A stretch of DNA of 64,000 bases. Origin: Bradyrhizobium erythrophlei (GTDB lineage: Bacteria > Pseudomonadota > Alphaproteobacteria > Rhizobiales > Xanthobacteraceae). Location of the stretch: contig NZ_LT670818.1 of NCBI RefSeq assembly GCF_900129505.1, positions 4,807,001 to 4,871,000 on the forward strand, written 5' to 3'. A model generated the notes under the pieces. It was given only the letters and a program-made list of their open reading frames with translations, was not told the origin of the DNA and made no database searches. A program made the position numbers and the translations under genes. Below, one piece after another: positions 36,469-45,249 of this stretch; within the stretch, counting starts at the first letter, position 1, and each line of letters starts with the position of its first letter.

Positions 36469-36711
36469 ATGCGTAAATTTTCCCTGGCACTCATCCTGTT
36501 GTCATTATCGGTTTCTACCGGTGCCATCGCCGACCCGCAGCCGCAGCGCAGCGGCACCGCGGAAGAGCAGGCGGCCTGTACGCGCGACGTCGAGCGCTAT
36601 TGTCGTCCGGTGATCGACCAAGGCGATTTCACCGTTCTGGCGTGCCTGCAGCAAAATCGTCCCAAATTGTCCAAGGCCTGCGAACTGGTGCTGAAGAACC
36701 ACGGGCAATAG
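36469..36711 (+). CDS. Secreted Cys-rich repeat protein
   Basis: An 80-residue protein. The Sec signal MRKFSLALILLSLSVSTGAIA is cleaved before DPQPQ. The mature 58 residues carry one unit of the cysteine-rich repeat also found in Golgi CFR1-like proteins (PF00839-type): CTRDVERYCRPVIDQGDF, then VLACLQQNRPKLSKACELVL, with four cysteines that should form two disulfides. An AAGGAACACG ribosome binding site precedes the ATG. It probably lies in the periplasm or outside. Its role is unknown. Confidence 0.7.
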   Translation: MRKFSLALILLSLSVSTGAIADPQPQRSGTAEEQAACTRDVERYCRPVIDQGDFTVLACLQQNRPKLSKACELVLKNHGQ

Positions 36712-36734
36712 ACGCGCGTTTCCGGCGGCCGTCG

Positions 36735-36767
36735 CAATAGGCCTGTCTATTGACTTAATAGGCCTGT
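36735..36767. promoter_or_regulatory. Direct repeats upstream of hpnC
   Basis: AATAGGCCTGT occurs at 36736-36746 and again at 36757-36767, a 21-base period, which places both on the same face of the helix. The first copy is also flanked by CAATAG and CTATTG as an inverted repeat. It lies between the Cys-rich protein stop and hpnC, so it could be a regulator site for the hopanoid operon or part of a terminator. Confidence 0.35.
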
Positions 36768-36917
36768 TATCGGCCTCATTCGGGCCTCCCGGACATCGCA
36801 GATAGCATTGGTTTTGGTGTCGTATTCCCCTATATGGGGGCCGCGATCCCCAGGCATGCGCGGGCAATCGTTAACGCGCGCGCAGCCACTGTTTCTAGCG
36901 AATGTAGCCAGTTGCTG

Positions 36918-37796
36918 ATGACGAGCGCGAGCCAACTACGATCCGGCAAGACGCACCGCGACGAAAACTTTCCGGTCGCGTCGTGGATCATCCATCCGCG
37001 TCACCGGGCGCTGATCCTTGCGTTCTACAATTTTGTTCGAACCGCCGACGACATCGCCGATCACGCCACGCTTGCCCGAGAGGAAAAGCTCCGGCTTCTC
37101 GATCTGCTCGAAGCCGAACTGCTGGGGCAGGGCGACAGCCAGCCCGAGGCGGTCAATCTGCGGCGCGCGCTGGCGGAGCGGTCGATGCCGCCGCGCCATG
37201 CGCTCGACGTGCTGGTCGCCTTCCGGATGGATGTGACCAAGCTTCGCTACGAGAACTGGGACGAAGTGATCCACTATTGCCGCTATTCGGCGATGCCGGT
37301 CGGCCGCTTCATGCTCGACGTCCACGGCGAGAGCACATCGACCTGGGCGGCCTCCGACGCGCTGTGCGCCGGCCTGCAGATCAACAATCACCTGCAGGAT
37401 TGCGGCAAGGATTTCAGGGACCTCAATCGCGTCTATCTGCCCCGCGACGCGCTGGCGGCAGCCGGCGCTTCGGTCGAGGCGCTCGGCGAGGGGCGCGCAT
37501 CGCCCCAGCTCCTGCAGTGCCTGCATGCGCTCGCGGTGCGCACCGAGGCGCTGCTCGATGAAAGCAAGTCGCTCAGCGCCGAGGTGAAGGATTTTCGGCT
37601 CGGGCTCGAGATCTCCGTGATCCAGGCTTTCGCCGACCGGATCGTCCGCCTGCTGAAGGTGCGCGATCCCTTGAGCGAACGGGTGCATCTCAACCCGGTC
37701 GAACTGCTGGCCCACAGCCTCGGCGGGGTGGCGCGCGAGATGGTCCGGCGGGCGGCGGGACGCCGGCCTCTGTCGAAGCCGGCGGCCGGCGCATGA
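36918..37796 (+). CDS. hpnC: Hydroxysqualene synthase HpnC
   Basis: A 292-residue squalene/phytoene synthase-family protein. The first Asp-rich motif is FVRTADDIADHATL, the second NHLQDCGKDFRDLNRVYLP. In the three-gene bacterial route to squalene, HpnC converts presqualene diphosphate to hydroxysqualene. The ATG at 36918 (MTSASQLRSGKTHRDENFPV) is preferred over an upstream in-frame codon at 36834, since homologues start near the DENFPVAS segment. It heads the hpnC-hpnD-hpnE-shc-hpnG operon and overlaps hpnD by four bases. A pair of 21-base-period direct repeats lies in the upstream spacer. Confidence 0.93.
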   Translation: MTSASQLRSGKTHRDENFPVASWIIHPRHRALILAFYNFVRTADDIADHATLAREEKLRLLDLLEAELLGQGDSQPEAVNLRRALAERSMPPRHALDVLVAFRMDVTKLRYENWDEVIHYCRYSAMPVGRFMLDVHGESTSTWAASDALCAGLQINNHLQDCGKDFRDLNRVYLPRDALAAAGASVEALGEGRASPQLLQCLHALAVRTEALLDESKSLSAEVKDFRLGLEISVIQAFADRIVRLLKVRDPLSERVHLNPVELLAHSLGGVAREMVRRAAGRRPLSKPAAGA

Positions 37797-38632
37797 GCCT
37801 TGAGGCGGCGGCAGCCAACCCGAGTGACGGGACCACCGCGTCCGGCAGTTCGTTCTACGCGGCGATGCGCATCCTGCCGCGCGCGCAGCGCGAGGCGATG
37901 TTTCAGATCTACAGCTTTTGCCGGCAGGTCGACGACATCGCCGATTCCGACGGGCCGCGGCCCGAACGGCTTGCAGCGCTGCAGCAATGGCGCGACGATA
38001 TCGACGCGCTGTATCAGGGCCATCCGCCGCCGCGGCTCGCCGATTACGTCACCTCGGTCCGGAAGTTCGACCTCAAGCGCGAGGATTTTCTGGCCATCGT
38101 CGACGGCATGGAGATGGACGTGCCGCAGGATATCCGCGCGCCGGATATCGCGACGCTCGATCTGTATTGCGACCGCGTCGCCAGCGCGGTCGGACGGCTG
38201 TCGGTGCGGGTGTTCGGACTTCCCGAGGCCGACGGCATCCTGCTCGCCCATCATCTCGGCCGCGCGCTGCAATTGACCAACATCCTGCGCGACGTCGACG
38301 AGGATGCCGGCCTCGGCCGGCTGTATTTGCCGCGCGAAGGTCTGCTGCTGGCCGGAATCACCGGCGACGATCCGGTGCGGGTGATCGCCGACCGGGCCTT
38401 GCCCAAAGTATGCCTGCCGCTCGCCGAGCGGGCCAAACTGCATTTCCAAAAAGCCGATGAAATCATGAACCGCAACAAGCGGCGCGCGGTGCGCGCGCCG
38501 AGGATCATGTCGAAATATTATCGGGCGATACTGGATCTTCTGCTTGCACGGGGCTTTGCGTCCCCTCGCACGCCGGTTCGCGTCACCAAGATGGCCCGCA
38601 TTGCCATTCTGCTCCGCTACGCGTTCATCTGA
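37793..38632 (+). CDS. hpnD: Presqualene diphosphate synthase HpnD
   Basis: A 279-residue squalene/phytoene synthase-family protein that condenses two farnesyl diphosphates to presqualene diphosphate. Motifs are YSFCRQVDDIADSDGP for the first Asp cluster, DGMEMD in the middle, and LTNILRDVDEDAGLGRLYLP for the second. Its ATG overlaps hpnC's TGA (ATGA) and its own stop shares a base with the hpnE start (TGATG), so the three squalene genes are tightly coupled. Confidence 0.93.
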   Translation: MSLEAAAANPSDGTTASGSSFYAAMRILPRAQREAMFQIYSFCRQVDDIADSDGPRPERLAALQQWRDDIDALYQGHPPPRLADYVTSVRKFDLKREDFLAIVDGMEMDVPQDIRAPDIATLDLYCDRVASAVGRLSVRVFGLPEADGILLAHHLGRALQLTNILRDVDEDAGLGRLYLPREGLLLAGITGDDPVRVIADRALPKVCLPLAERAKLHFQKADEIMNRNKRRAVRAPRIMSKYYRAILDLLLARGFASPRTPVRVTKMARIAILLRYAFI

Positions 38633-39885
38633 TGCCAGACATCGTTCATATCATTGGTGCTGGAATTTCCGGTCTCTCGGCCGCCGTTCGGCTGGTCAAT
38701 GCCGGCTTCAACGTGCGCGTTCACGAGGCCACTCAGCAGGCCGGCGGCCGCTGCCGGTCCTATTTCGACGCGGCCACCAACCTGACCATCGACAACGGCA
38801 ACCATCTCCTGCTCTCGGGCAATCGCCATGCGCTGGCCTACGCGCGCTCGATCGGCACCGAGGCGGGGCTGGTCGGGCCGAAGCGCGCGCAGTTTCCGTT
38901 CGTGGATCTGGCGACCGGGCAGCGCTGGCAGCTCGACCTCGGCGAAAGCCGGCTGCCGCTATGGGTGTTCGATGAGTCGCGCCGGGTGCCCGATACGGGC
39001 TTGCGCGATTATCTCGCACTGATGCCTCTGATATGGGCGGCGCAGAGCAAGCTGGTCGGCGACGCGATCCCCTGCGAGGGAACGCTGTACCATCGGCTGG
39101 TGCAGCCGCTATTGCTGGCGGCGCTCAACGTCGATCCGCCGGAAGGCTCCGCGGGGCTCGCCGGCGCCGTGGTGCGGGAGACCCTGCTGGCGGGCGGACA
39201 GGCCTGCCGGCCGCTGATCGCGCGGGACGGCCTGAGCGCGGTGCTGGTCGAACCCGCGGTCAAGCTGCTGCAGGACAAGGGCGCCAGCGTCCAGTTCGGA
39301 CACGAGCTGCGCGAATTCGGTCTTTCGCCGGCCGGCGTCAGCGAATTGAAATTTGGCGGCGACGGCGTGGCGCTCGGGCCGGACGATGTCGTGATCCTGG
39401 CCGTGCCGCCGCGCCCCGCGGCGTCGCTGCTGCCGGGCCTGAAAACACCGACCAAATTCCGCGCGATCGTGAACGCCCATTTCCGCTTCGATCCGCGCGC
39501 GGACATGCCGCCGCTGACCGGCGTCGTCGGTGGCCTGGTGGAATGGCTGTTCGCGTTCCCGCAGCGGCTGTCGGTCACCATCAGCAATGGCGACCGCCTG
39601 GTCGATATGCCGCGCGAGGAGCTCGCTCTGGCGATCTGGCGGGATGTCTGCAAAGCGGGGGGCGTGCGGGGCGACCTGCCGCCGTGGCAGATCGTGCGCG
39701 AGCGCCGCGCCACGTTCGAGGCTACGCCCGAGCAGAACGCGCTTCGGCCTGGCGCCACGACGGCGTGGAAAAACCTGTTTCTCGCGGGCGACTGGACTGA
39801 TACCGGGTTGCCAGCAACCATCGAGGGATCGGTGCGGTCGGGGAACCGCGCCGCCGACCTCGTGCTGGCGAAGCGGCGGTCCTGA
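38632..39885 (+). CDS. hpnE: Hydroxysqualene dehydroxylase HpnE
   Basis: A 417-residue FAD-dependent amine-oxidase-type protein. The dinucleotide fold HIIGAGISGLSAAVRLVNAG is at the N-terminus, with ATQQAGGRCRSYFD following and the C-terminal FAD contact LAGDWTDTGLPATIEGSVRS. HpnE reduces hydroxysqualene to squalene, the last step before cyclisation. It is the third gene of the operon and is followed by a 154-base spacer that contains an interspersed repeat before shc. Confidence 0.93.
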   Translation: MPDIVHIIGAGISGLSAAVRLVNAGFNVRVHEATQQAGGRCRSYFDAATNLTIDNGNHLLLSGNRHALAYARSIGTEAGLVGPKRAQFPFVDLATGQRWQLDLGESRLPLWVFDESRRVPDTGLRDYLALMPLIWAAQSKLVGDAIPCEGTLYHRLVQPLLLAALNVDPPEGSAGLAGAVVRETLLAGGQACRPLIARDGLSAVLVEPAVKLLQDKGASVQFGHELREFGLSPAGVSELKFGGDGVALGPDDVVILAVPPRPAASLLPGLKTPTKFRAIVNAHFRFDPRADMPPLTGVVGGLVEWLFAFPQRLSVTISNGDRLVDMPREELALAIWRDVCKAGGVRGDLPPWQIVRERRATFEATPEQNALRPGATTAWKNLFLAGDWTDTGLPATIEGSVRSGNRAADLVLAKRRS

Positions 39886-39892
39886 TCGCCAG

Positions 39893-39992
39893 CGCGTTTT
39901 CAAGCGCAGCGGCGATCGGTTCCCGCCTGAAAAAGGCGACAGTTCAATAATTTAAAGTCCCGTTTTGATCCTGTATCGAAACGGGGCTCTAG
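39893..39992. repeat. Interspersed repeat, family GCGTTTTC, copy B
   Basis: Starts CGCGTTTTCAAGCGCAGCGG and ends with a hairpin-like CCCGTTTTGATCCTGTATCG then AAACGGGGCTCT, closely matching the 14109 copy. It lies within the hopanoid operon between hpnE and shc, and the hairpin could modulate readthrough. Confidence 0.85.
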
Positions 39993-40039
39993 CCGGCAAA
40001 ACGGCTTTCTGGTGTAACCTAGCAGGGCAACTACAGGAG

Positions 40040-42013
40040 ATGTCGAGCCTGATGCATTCCGTCGAAAAGTCACTTGGATCGAAAACCGGCGAGGCCCTTC
40101 AGACCAGCATCGCGTCGGCGACGCGCGCGTTGCTCGATTACCGGCAGCCGGACGGGCACTGGGTGTTCGAACTGGAAGCCGACTCCACGATCCCGGCCGA
40201 GTATGTGCTGCTTCGCCACTATCTCGGCGAGCCCGTCGACACCGTGCTGGAAGCCAAGATCGCCAATTATCTGCGCCGGGTGCAGGGCGCCCATGGCGGC
40301 TGGCCGCTGGTGCATGAGGGTGATTTCGAAATGAGCGCCAGCGTGAAGTCCTATTTCGCGCTGAAGATGATTGGCGATTCCGTTGACGCCCCGCACATGG
40401 TGCGCGCGCGCGAGGCGATCCGCTCGCGCGGCGGCGCCATCCACAGCAACGTCTTCACCCGCTTCATGCTGGCGATGTTCGGCGTCATGACCTGGCGCAG
40501 CGTGCCAGTGCTGCCCGTCGAGATCATGCTGCTGCCCTTGTGGTTTCCGTTCCATCTCAACAAGATGTCGTACTGGGCGCGCACCACGATCGTGCCGCTG
40601 ATGGTGCTGGCGGCGCTGAAGCCGCGGGCGCGAAACACGAGCGGCGTCGGCATCGACGAGTTGTTCCTGCAGAAGCCGCATTCGATCGGGATGACGGCGA
40701 AGGCGCCGCATCAGAGCTGGGGCTGGTTCCTGCTGTTCCGCGGACTGGACAGCGTGCTGCGGACCGTCGAGCCGCTGTTTCCGAAGCGCCTGCGCGCGCG
40801 CGCGATCGATGCCGCGGTGGCTTTCGTCGAGGAACGGCTCAACGGCGAAGACGGCATCGGCGCGATCTATCCGCCGATGGCCAACGCCGTGATGATGTAC
40901 GAGGTGCTCGGCAAGGGCGCCGATTATCCGCCGCGCGTGGTCACAAGAAACGCGCTCGACCGGCTCCTGGTGATCGGTGAGCACGAGGCCTATTGCCAGC
41001 CTTGCGTCTCGCCGGTGTGGGACACCTCGTTGACCTGCCACGCGCTGCTGGAGGCCGGCGGCGAGGCGCTCGGCCCGGCCATGCGGGGGCTGGACTGGCT
41101 GAAGCCGAAGCAGGTGCTGGACGTCAAGGGCGACTGGGCGGTGAAGCGCCCCGAGGTGCGGCCCGGCGGCTGGGCCTTCCAGTACAACAATGCCTATTAT
41201 CCCGACCTCGACGACACCGCCGTGGTGGTGATGGCGATGGATCGCGCCCAGCGCTTGAGCCGGAGCCATGACTACGATGCAGCGATCGCCCGCGGCCGCG
41301 AATGGATCGAGGGCATGCAAAGCCGCGACGGCGGCTGGGCCGCCTTCGACGTCAACAATCTCGAATATTATCTCAACAACATCCCGTTCTCCGATCATGG
41401 CGCGCTGCTCGATCCGCCGACCGAGGACGTCACCGCCCGCTGCATCTCGATGCTGGCGCAGCTCGGCGAGACCGCTTCGAGCAGCAAGGCGGTGGCCGAC
41501 GGGGTGGCCTATCTGCGCCGCACCCAGCTCGCCGAGGGGTCGTGGTACGGCCGCTGGGGGCTGAACTACATCTACGGCACCTGGTCGGTGCTGTGCGCGC
41601 TCAACGCCGCCGGCGTCGATCACGGGGATCCCATGATCCGCAAGGCGGTCGACTGGCTTGTGTCGATCCAGAACAAGGCCGGTGGCTGGGGCGAGGATGC
41701 CACCAGCTACAAGCTCGATTACCGGGGATTCGAGGGGGCGCCTGCCACCGCCTCACAAACGGCATGGGCCTTGCTTGGCCTGATGGCGGCGGGCGAAGTT
41801 GAGCATCCGGCGGTTGCCCGTGGGGTGGAGTACCTAATAGCCACACAGAGCCAAAAAGGACTGTGGGACGAGCAGCGCTACACGGCAACGGGCTTTCCAC
41901 GGGTATTTTATCTACGCTATCATGGTTATCCGAAGTTCTTTCCGCTCTGGGCGTTGGCGCGGTATCGGAACCTGAGGAACACCAACAGCAGGGTGGTAGG
42001 GGTCGGAATGTGA
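40040..42013 (+). CDS. shc: Squalene-hopene cyclase
   Basis: A 657-residue triterpene cyclase (hpnF). The catalytic acid motif is DLDDTA at residues 389-394 in YYPDLDDTAVVVMAM. Repeated QW motifs are visible (QPDGHWVFELEA, QSRDGGWAAFDVN, QLAEGSWYGRWGLN, QNKAGGWGEDATSY). It cyclises squalene to hopene and diplopterol as a monotopic inner-membrane protein. The start at 40040 is preferred. An alternative Met at 40052 is better spaced from ACAGGAG, while upstream codons fall in the repeat. Its stop overlaps the GTG of hpnG by four bases. Confidence 0.95.
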   Translation: MSSLMHSVEKSLGSKTGEALQTSIASATRALLDYRQPDGHWVFELEADSTIPAEYVLLRHYLGEPVDTVLEAKIANYLRRVQGAHGGWPLVHEGDFEMSASVKSYFALKMIGDSVDAPHMVRAREAIRSRGGAIHSNVFTRFMLAMFGVMTWRSVPVLPVEIMLLPLWFPFHLNKMSYWARTTIVPLMVLAALKPRARNTSGVGIDELFLQKPHSIGMTAKAPHQSWGWFLLFRGLDSVLRTVEPLFPKRLRARAIDAAVAFVEERLNGEDGIGAIYPPMANAVMMYEVLGKGADYPPRVVTRNALDRLLVIGEHEAYCQPCVSPVWDTSLTCHALLEAGGEALGPAMRGLDWLKPKQVLDVKGDWAVKRPEVRPGGWAFQYNNAYYPDLDDTAVVVMAMDRAQRLSRSHDYDAAIARGREWIEGMQSRDGGWAAFDVNNLEYYLNNIPFSDHGALLDPPTEDVTARCISMLAQLGETASSSKAVADGVAYLRRTQLAEGSWYGRWGLNYIYGTWSVLCALNAAGVDHGDPMIRKAVDWLVSIQNKAGGWGEDATSYKLDYRGFEGAPATASQTAWALLGLMAAGEVEHPAVARGVEYLIATQSQKGLWDEQRYTATGFPRVFYLRYHGYPKFFPLWALARYRNLRNTNSRVVGVGM

Positions 42014-42744
42014 AATTGGGGGCGGGGGGCGTTACGTCCGCGGGCAAGCGAATTGACCCGCGGCCGGTATTGATTGTGACCGGTCTTGTGCAGGAGGCCC
42101 GCATCGCGGCTGGGCCCGGCATGACCGTGATCTGCAGCAGTAGTGATCCCGCGCAATTGCGGGCGCTGCTGACGGTGTTCGATCCCACGACGATCAGGGG
42201 CGTCATCAGCTTTGGCGTGGCCGGGGGCCTCGATCCTTCGCTGAAATCGGGCGACGTCGTGGTGGCGACCGAGGTGTTGGCCGGCGATACGCGCTGGCTG
42301 GCCGGCCTGCCGCTGAATGAAGAGATGATCGCCGGCGTCGCCCTGGGGCGCCGACGCGTGGTCAGGGGCAGTCTTGCGGGAGCCGAACATGTGGTCGCTG
42401 CGCGGCACGTGAAGGCCGCGCTGCACTCGGAGACGGGCGCCGCCGCCGTCGACATGGAAAGCCATATCGCGGCCGCCTACGCAACCGAGGCCGGACTTCC
42501 GTTCGCCGCCTTGCGCGTGATCGCCGACCCCGCCAGCCGGGCTCTGCCGGCGCTGGCGATGACCGCGATCAAGCCGAACGGCGATATCGACCTGCGCAAG
42601 GTGCTGCGCGGGGTGGCGCGCAACCCGATGACGCTGCGCGCGCTGGTCTCGACCGGAATCGATTTCAATCGCGCGCTGCGTTCGTTACGCGGCTGTCGAG
42701 GCTTTCTGCTCGGCGGCGAGGGCCTCGTCGCGGCGGATCTCTGA
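42010..42744 (+). CDS. hpnG: Adenosylhopane nucleosidase/phosphorylase HpnG
   Basis: A 244-residue purine-nucleoside-phosphorylase-family protein (hopanoid-associated phosphorylase). GVISFGVAGGLDPSLKSGDV and AAVDMESHIAAAYATEAGLP are the phosphorylase nucleobase/ribose-binding segments. HpnG removes adenine from adenosylhopane to form ribosylhopane or its phosphate. The start is GTG at 42010, overlapping shc's stop. Its last 60 bases overlap the 3' end of hpnH on the opposite strand, an unusual convergent overlap. Confidence 0.9.
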   Translation: MKLGAGGVTSAGKRIDPRPVLIVTGLVQEARIAAGPGMTVICSSSDPAQLRALLTVFDPTTIRGVISFGVAGGLDPSLKSGDVVVATEVLAGDTRWLAGLPLNEEMIAGVALGRRRVVRGSLAGAEHVVAARHVKAALHSETGAAAVDMESHIAAAYATEAGLPFAALRVIADPASRALPALAMTAIKPNGDIDLRKVLRGVARNPMTLRALVSTGIDFNRALRSLRGCRGFLLGGEGLVAADL

Positions 42745-43833
42745 CAGCCGCTTCTGCACTTCCGACGAGAAGATGTACTGCGCCGGGCGCTGGTTATCGA
42801 GATTGATCTCGGGCGCCATCGGCCCCGTGGTGCGGACGCCGCGCAGCGCCACCCACATCGCCTTGAGCGGGTTGTCGAGCGCCGCCTTGGCCGCGGTCGG
42901 CTCGTAGCCGCAATGCGCCATGCAGTCGGCGCACTTCTCGTACTTGCCGGTACCGTAGGTGTTCCAGTCGGTGGTCTCCATCAGCTCCTTGAAGGTCTTG
43001 GTATAGCCTTCGCCGAGCAGGTAGCAGGGCTTCTGCCAGCCAAAGATGTTGCGCGCCGGCATGCCCCACGGCGTGCATTCATATTCCTGATTGCCGGCGA
43101 GGAAGTCGAGGAACAGGCCGGAATGCATGAAGTTCCACTTCTTGCCCTTGCCGAGGGCGAAAACGTCGCGGAACAGCTTTTTGGTCTTGGTGCGGTTGAG
43201 GAAGTGCTCCTGGTCGGGCGCACGCTCATAGGCATAGCCCGGCGACATCGAGACGCCGACGCCGAGTTCGGTGGTGAAGTCGAGGAATTTCGCGATCTCC
43301 TCGGCCGGGTGGCCGTCGAAGATCGTGGCGTTGACGTTGACGGTAAAGCCGCGCGCCTTGGCCGCCTTGATCGCGGAGACAGCGCGATCGAACACGCCCT
43401 TCTGCGACACCGCCTTGTCGTGGTGGTCCTTCAGGCCGTCGAGATGCACCGAGAAGAACAGATAGGGCGACGGCTCGAACAGATCGAGCTTCTTCTCCAG
43501 CAGCAGCGCGTTGGTGCACAGCGACACGAATTTCTTGCGCGCCACGAGGCCGCGCACGATCTCGCCGATCTCCTTGTGGATCAGCGGTTCGCCGCCGGGG
43601 ATCGCCACCATCGGCGCACCGCATTCGTCGGCGGCATCCCAGCATTCCTGCGCCGACATGCGGCGATTGAGAATCGCATCGGGATAGTCGATCTTGCCGC
43701 AGCCGACACAGGCGAGGTTGCAGCGGAACAACGGCTCCAGCATCAGGACGAGCGGATAGCGCTTGCGGCCCATCAGCTTCTGCTTGATCAGATAACCACC
43801 GATACGCAGTTCCTTGAAGAAGGGTATTGCCAT
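42685..43833 (-). CDS. hpnH: Hopanoid radical SAM protein HpnH (adenosylhopane synthase)
   Basis: A 382-residue radical SAM enzyme with the cluster-binding cysteines Cys38, Cys42 and Cys45 (FRCNLACVGCGKIDY), and GGEPLIHKEIGEIV and a C-terminal CMAHCGYEPTAA cysteine region. HpnH attaches 5'-deoxyadenosine to diploptene, opening the extended (C35) hopanoid route. It follows ispH by 36 bases on the same strand, probably in one operon, and is convergent with hpnG, sharing 60 bases at their ends. Confidence 0.93.
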   Translation of the reverse strand: MAIPFFKELRIGGYLIKQKLMGRKRYPLVLMLEPLFRCNLACVGCGKIDYPDAILNRRMSAQECWDAADECGAPMVAIPGGEPLIHKEIGEIVRGLVARKKFVSLCTNALLLEKKLDLFEPSPYLFFSVHLDGLKDHHDKAVSQKGVFDRAVSAIKAAKARGFTVNVNATIFDGHPAEEIAKFLDFTTELGVGVSMSPGYAYERAPDQEHFLNRTKTKKLFRDVFALGKGKKWNFMHSGLFLDFLAGNQEYECTPWGMPARNIFGWQKPCYLLGEGYTKTFKELMETTDWNTYGTGKYEKCADCMAHCGYEPTAAKAALDNPLKAMWVALRGVRTTGPMAPEINLDNQRPAQYIFSSEVQKRLSEIRRDEALAAEQKASTAA

Positions 43834-43869
43834 TACAGGTTCTCTTTCTGGACACTCGAGAGAAGTGGA

Positions 43870-44829
43870 TCAGCCTGCCGCCAGTTCAGCCGGAAGCCGG
43901 AATTCGATATTTTCTTCGCGCCCGGGCAGCACCGACACCTTCACCGGGCCGATCCGCCGCAAGGCCTCGATCACGTCGTCGACCAGCACCTCGGGGGCCG
44001 AGGCGCCCGCCGTGATGCCCACGGCCCTGGCGTCCTTCAGCCAATCCGGGTTCAGCTCGCTGCCGTCGGCAATGAGATAACTCGCGACGCCGGCTTCGGT
44101 GCCGATTTCGCGCAGCCTATTCGAATTGGAACTGTTGGTAGCCCCCACCACCAGGATGACGTCCACGAGCTTGCTGAGGTCCCTTACCGCAGTTTGGCGG
44201 TTCTGTGTCGCATAGCAGATATCCCTTATGTCCGGGCCTTGAATATCTGTAAACCGCCGCTGGAGCGCGGCAATGATGTCCTTGGTGTCGTCCACGCTCA
44301 GCGTGGTCTGGGTGATGTAGGCGACCGGGGTGTCCTTGGGGATCGTCAGGGCGGCCACGTCGTCGACGTTCTGGACCAGGAGCACGGGGCCGGGAACCTG
44401 ACCCATGGTTCCCTCGACCTCGGGGTGCCCGGCATGACCGATCAGGATCAGCGCCCGGCCTTTGGACATATAGCGCTTGCCCTGGTTGTGGACCTTGGTG
44501 ACCAGCGGACAGGTGGCGTTGAGGACCGGCAGGCCGCGGGCCGCCGCTTCCTCCTCCACGGTCCGCGCCACGCCATGGGCGCTGAACACGGTGACCGCCA
44601 GTGGCGGCACTTCCGAGAGGTCCTCGACGAAGATGGCGCCCTTGTTTTTCAGGCTCTCGACCACGTATTTGTTATGCACGATTTCATGTCGCACGTAGAC
44701 CGGCGGGCCGTATTTCTCCAGCGCACGCTCGACGATTTCGATGGCACGCACGACGCCGGCACAAAAGCCGCGCGGCTGCGCAAGATACACTTCCATGGGA
44801 CGCCCGTTACGCAGTTGCACCAAACTCAT
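43870..44829 (-). CDS. ispH: 4-hydroxy-3-methylbut-2-enyl diphosphate reductase
   Basis: A 319-residue iron-sulfur enzyme of the MEP pathway that makes isopentenyl and dimethylallyl diphosphate. The three cluster cysteines are in [26 protein letters not shown] and [24 protein letters not shown] is also typical. The start at 44829 ([11 protein letters not shown]) is chosen, and the Met at 44796 just before EVYLAQPRG is an alternative. Its position ahead of hpnH links isoprenoid precursor supply to hopanoid synthesis. Confidence 0.93.
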   Translation of the reverse strand: MSLVQLRNGRPMEVYLAQPRGFCAGVVRAIEIVERALEKYGPPVYVRHEIVHNKYVVESLKNKGAIFVEDLSEVPPLAVTVFSAHGVARTVEEEAAARGLPVLNATCPLVTKVHNQGKRYMSKGRALILIGHAGHPEVEGTMGQVPGPVLLVQNVDDVAALTIPKDTPVAYITQTTLSVDDTKDIIAALQRRFTDIQGPDIRDICYATQNRQTAVRDLSKLVDVILVVGATNSSNSNRLREIGTEAGVASYLIADGSELNPDWLKDARAVGITAGASAPEVLVDDVIEALRRIGPVKVSVLPGREENIEFRLPAELAAG

Positions 44830-45249
44830 TTCCGCGCTTTCTCCAGCTGGGGAGTTGCAATATCCGCGCCATGCCCGTTTCCGCATCCGCCCCTGTCCCC
44901 AAGCGCATGGAGGCACCGGGCTTTGTGTCAAAAAACCGCCGGTTAGGAAAGGCGGGTCTCGAACACGGGAGGCCAAAACGGGGTGAGCTGACAGCGAGGT
45001 TAATCCCGGTATCATAGTAGGGTATGGCGGAAATGAGGGCGATAGGGCAGAGGAACCGTCACTTGTTCGTCACTTTACCGCAAGTCCAACCCGACTATAT
45101 CACCGTCTCGGCATGGTTTCGGCGCCCTGGTGCTGCCAGTTCCCGCGCCCCCAGGTAAACCATTAAAAGAGCAACATTAGATCGGCTTGTGAAACTCCGG
45201 TAAACAGCGGGCGTTTACCGGCGCGCCGTTAACATTAGAGAGAATAGAT
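44830..45249. other. Divergent intergenic region between ispH and hpnN
   Basis: 420 bases holding the promoters of the ispH-hpnH unit and of hpnN. It includes the 9-bp inverted repeat at 45197-45221 and the direct repeat AACATTAGA (near 45171 and 45230). No gene is supported within it. Confidence 0.6.
45197..45221. promoter_or_regulatory. Inverted repeat upstream of hpnN
   Basis: CCGGTAAAC (45197-45205) and its exact complement GTTTACCGG (45213-45221) are separated by seven bases and end 28 bases before the hpnN GTG. As DNA it could be an operator for a dimeric repressor. As RNA it could form a hairpin in the leader. Confidence 0.45.

Noticed and set aside
36282..36476. 64-residue plus-strand frame before the Cys-rich protein
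   Set aside because: It is Arg-rich, lacks a ribosome binding site and overlaps the start of a better supported gene.
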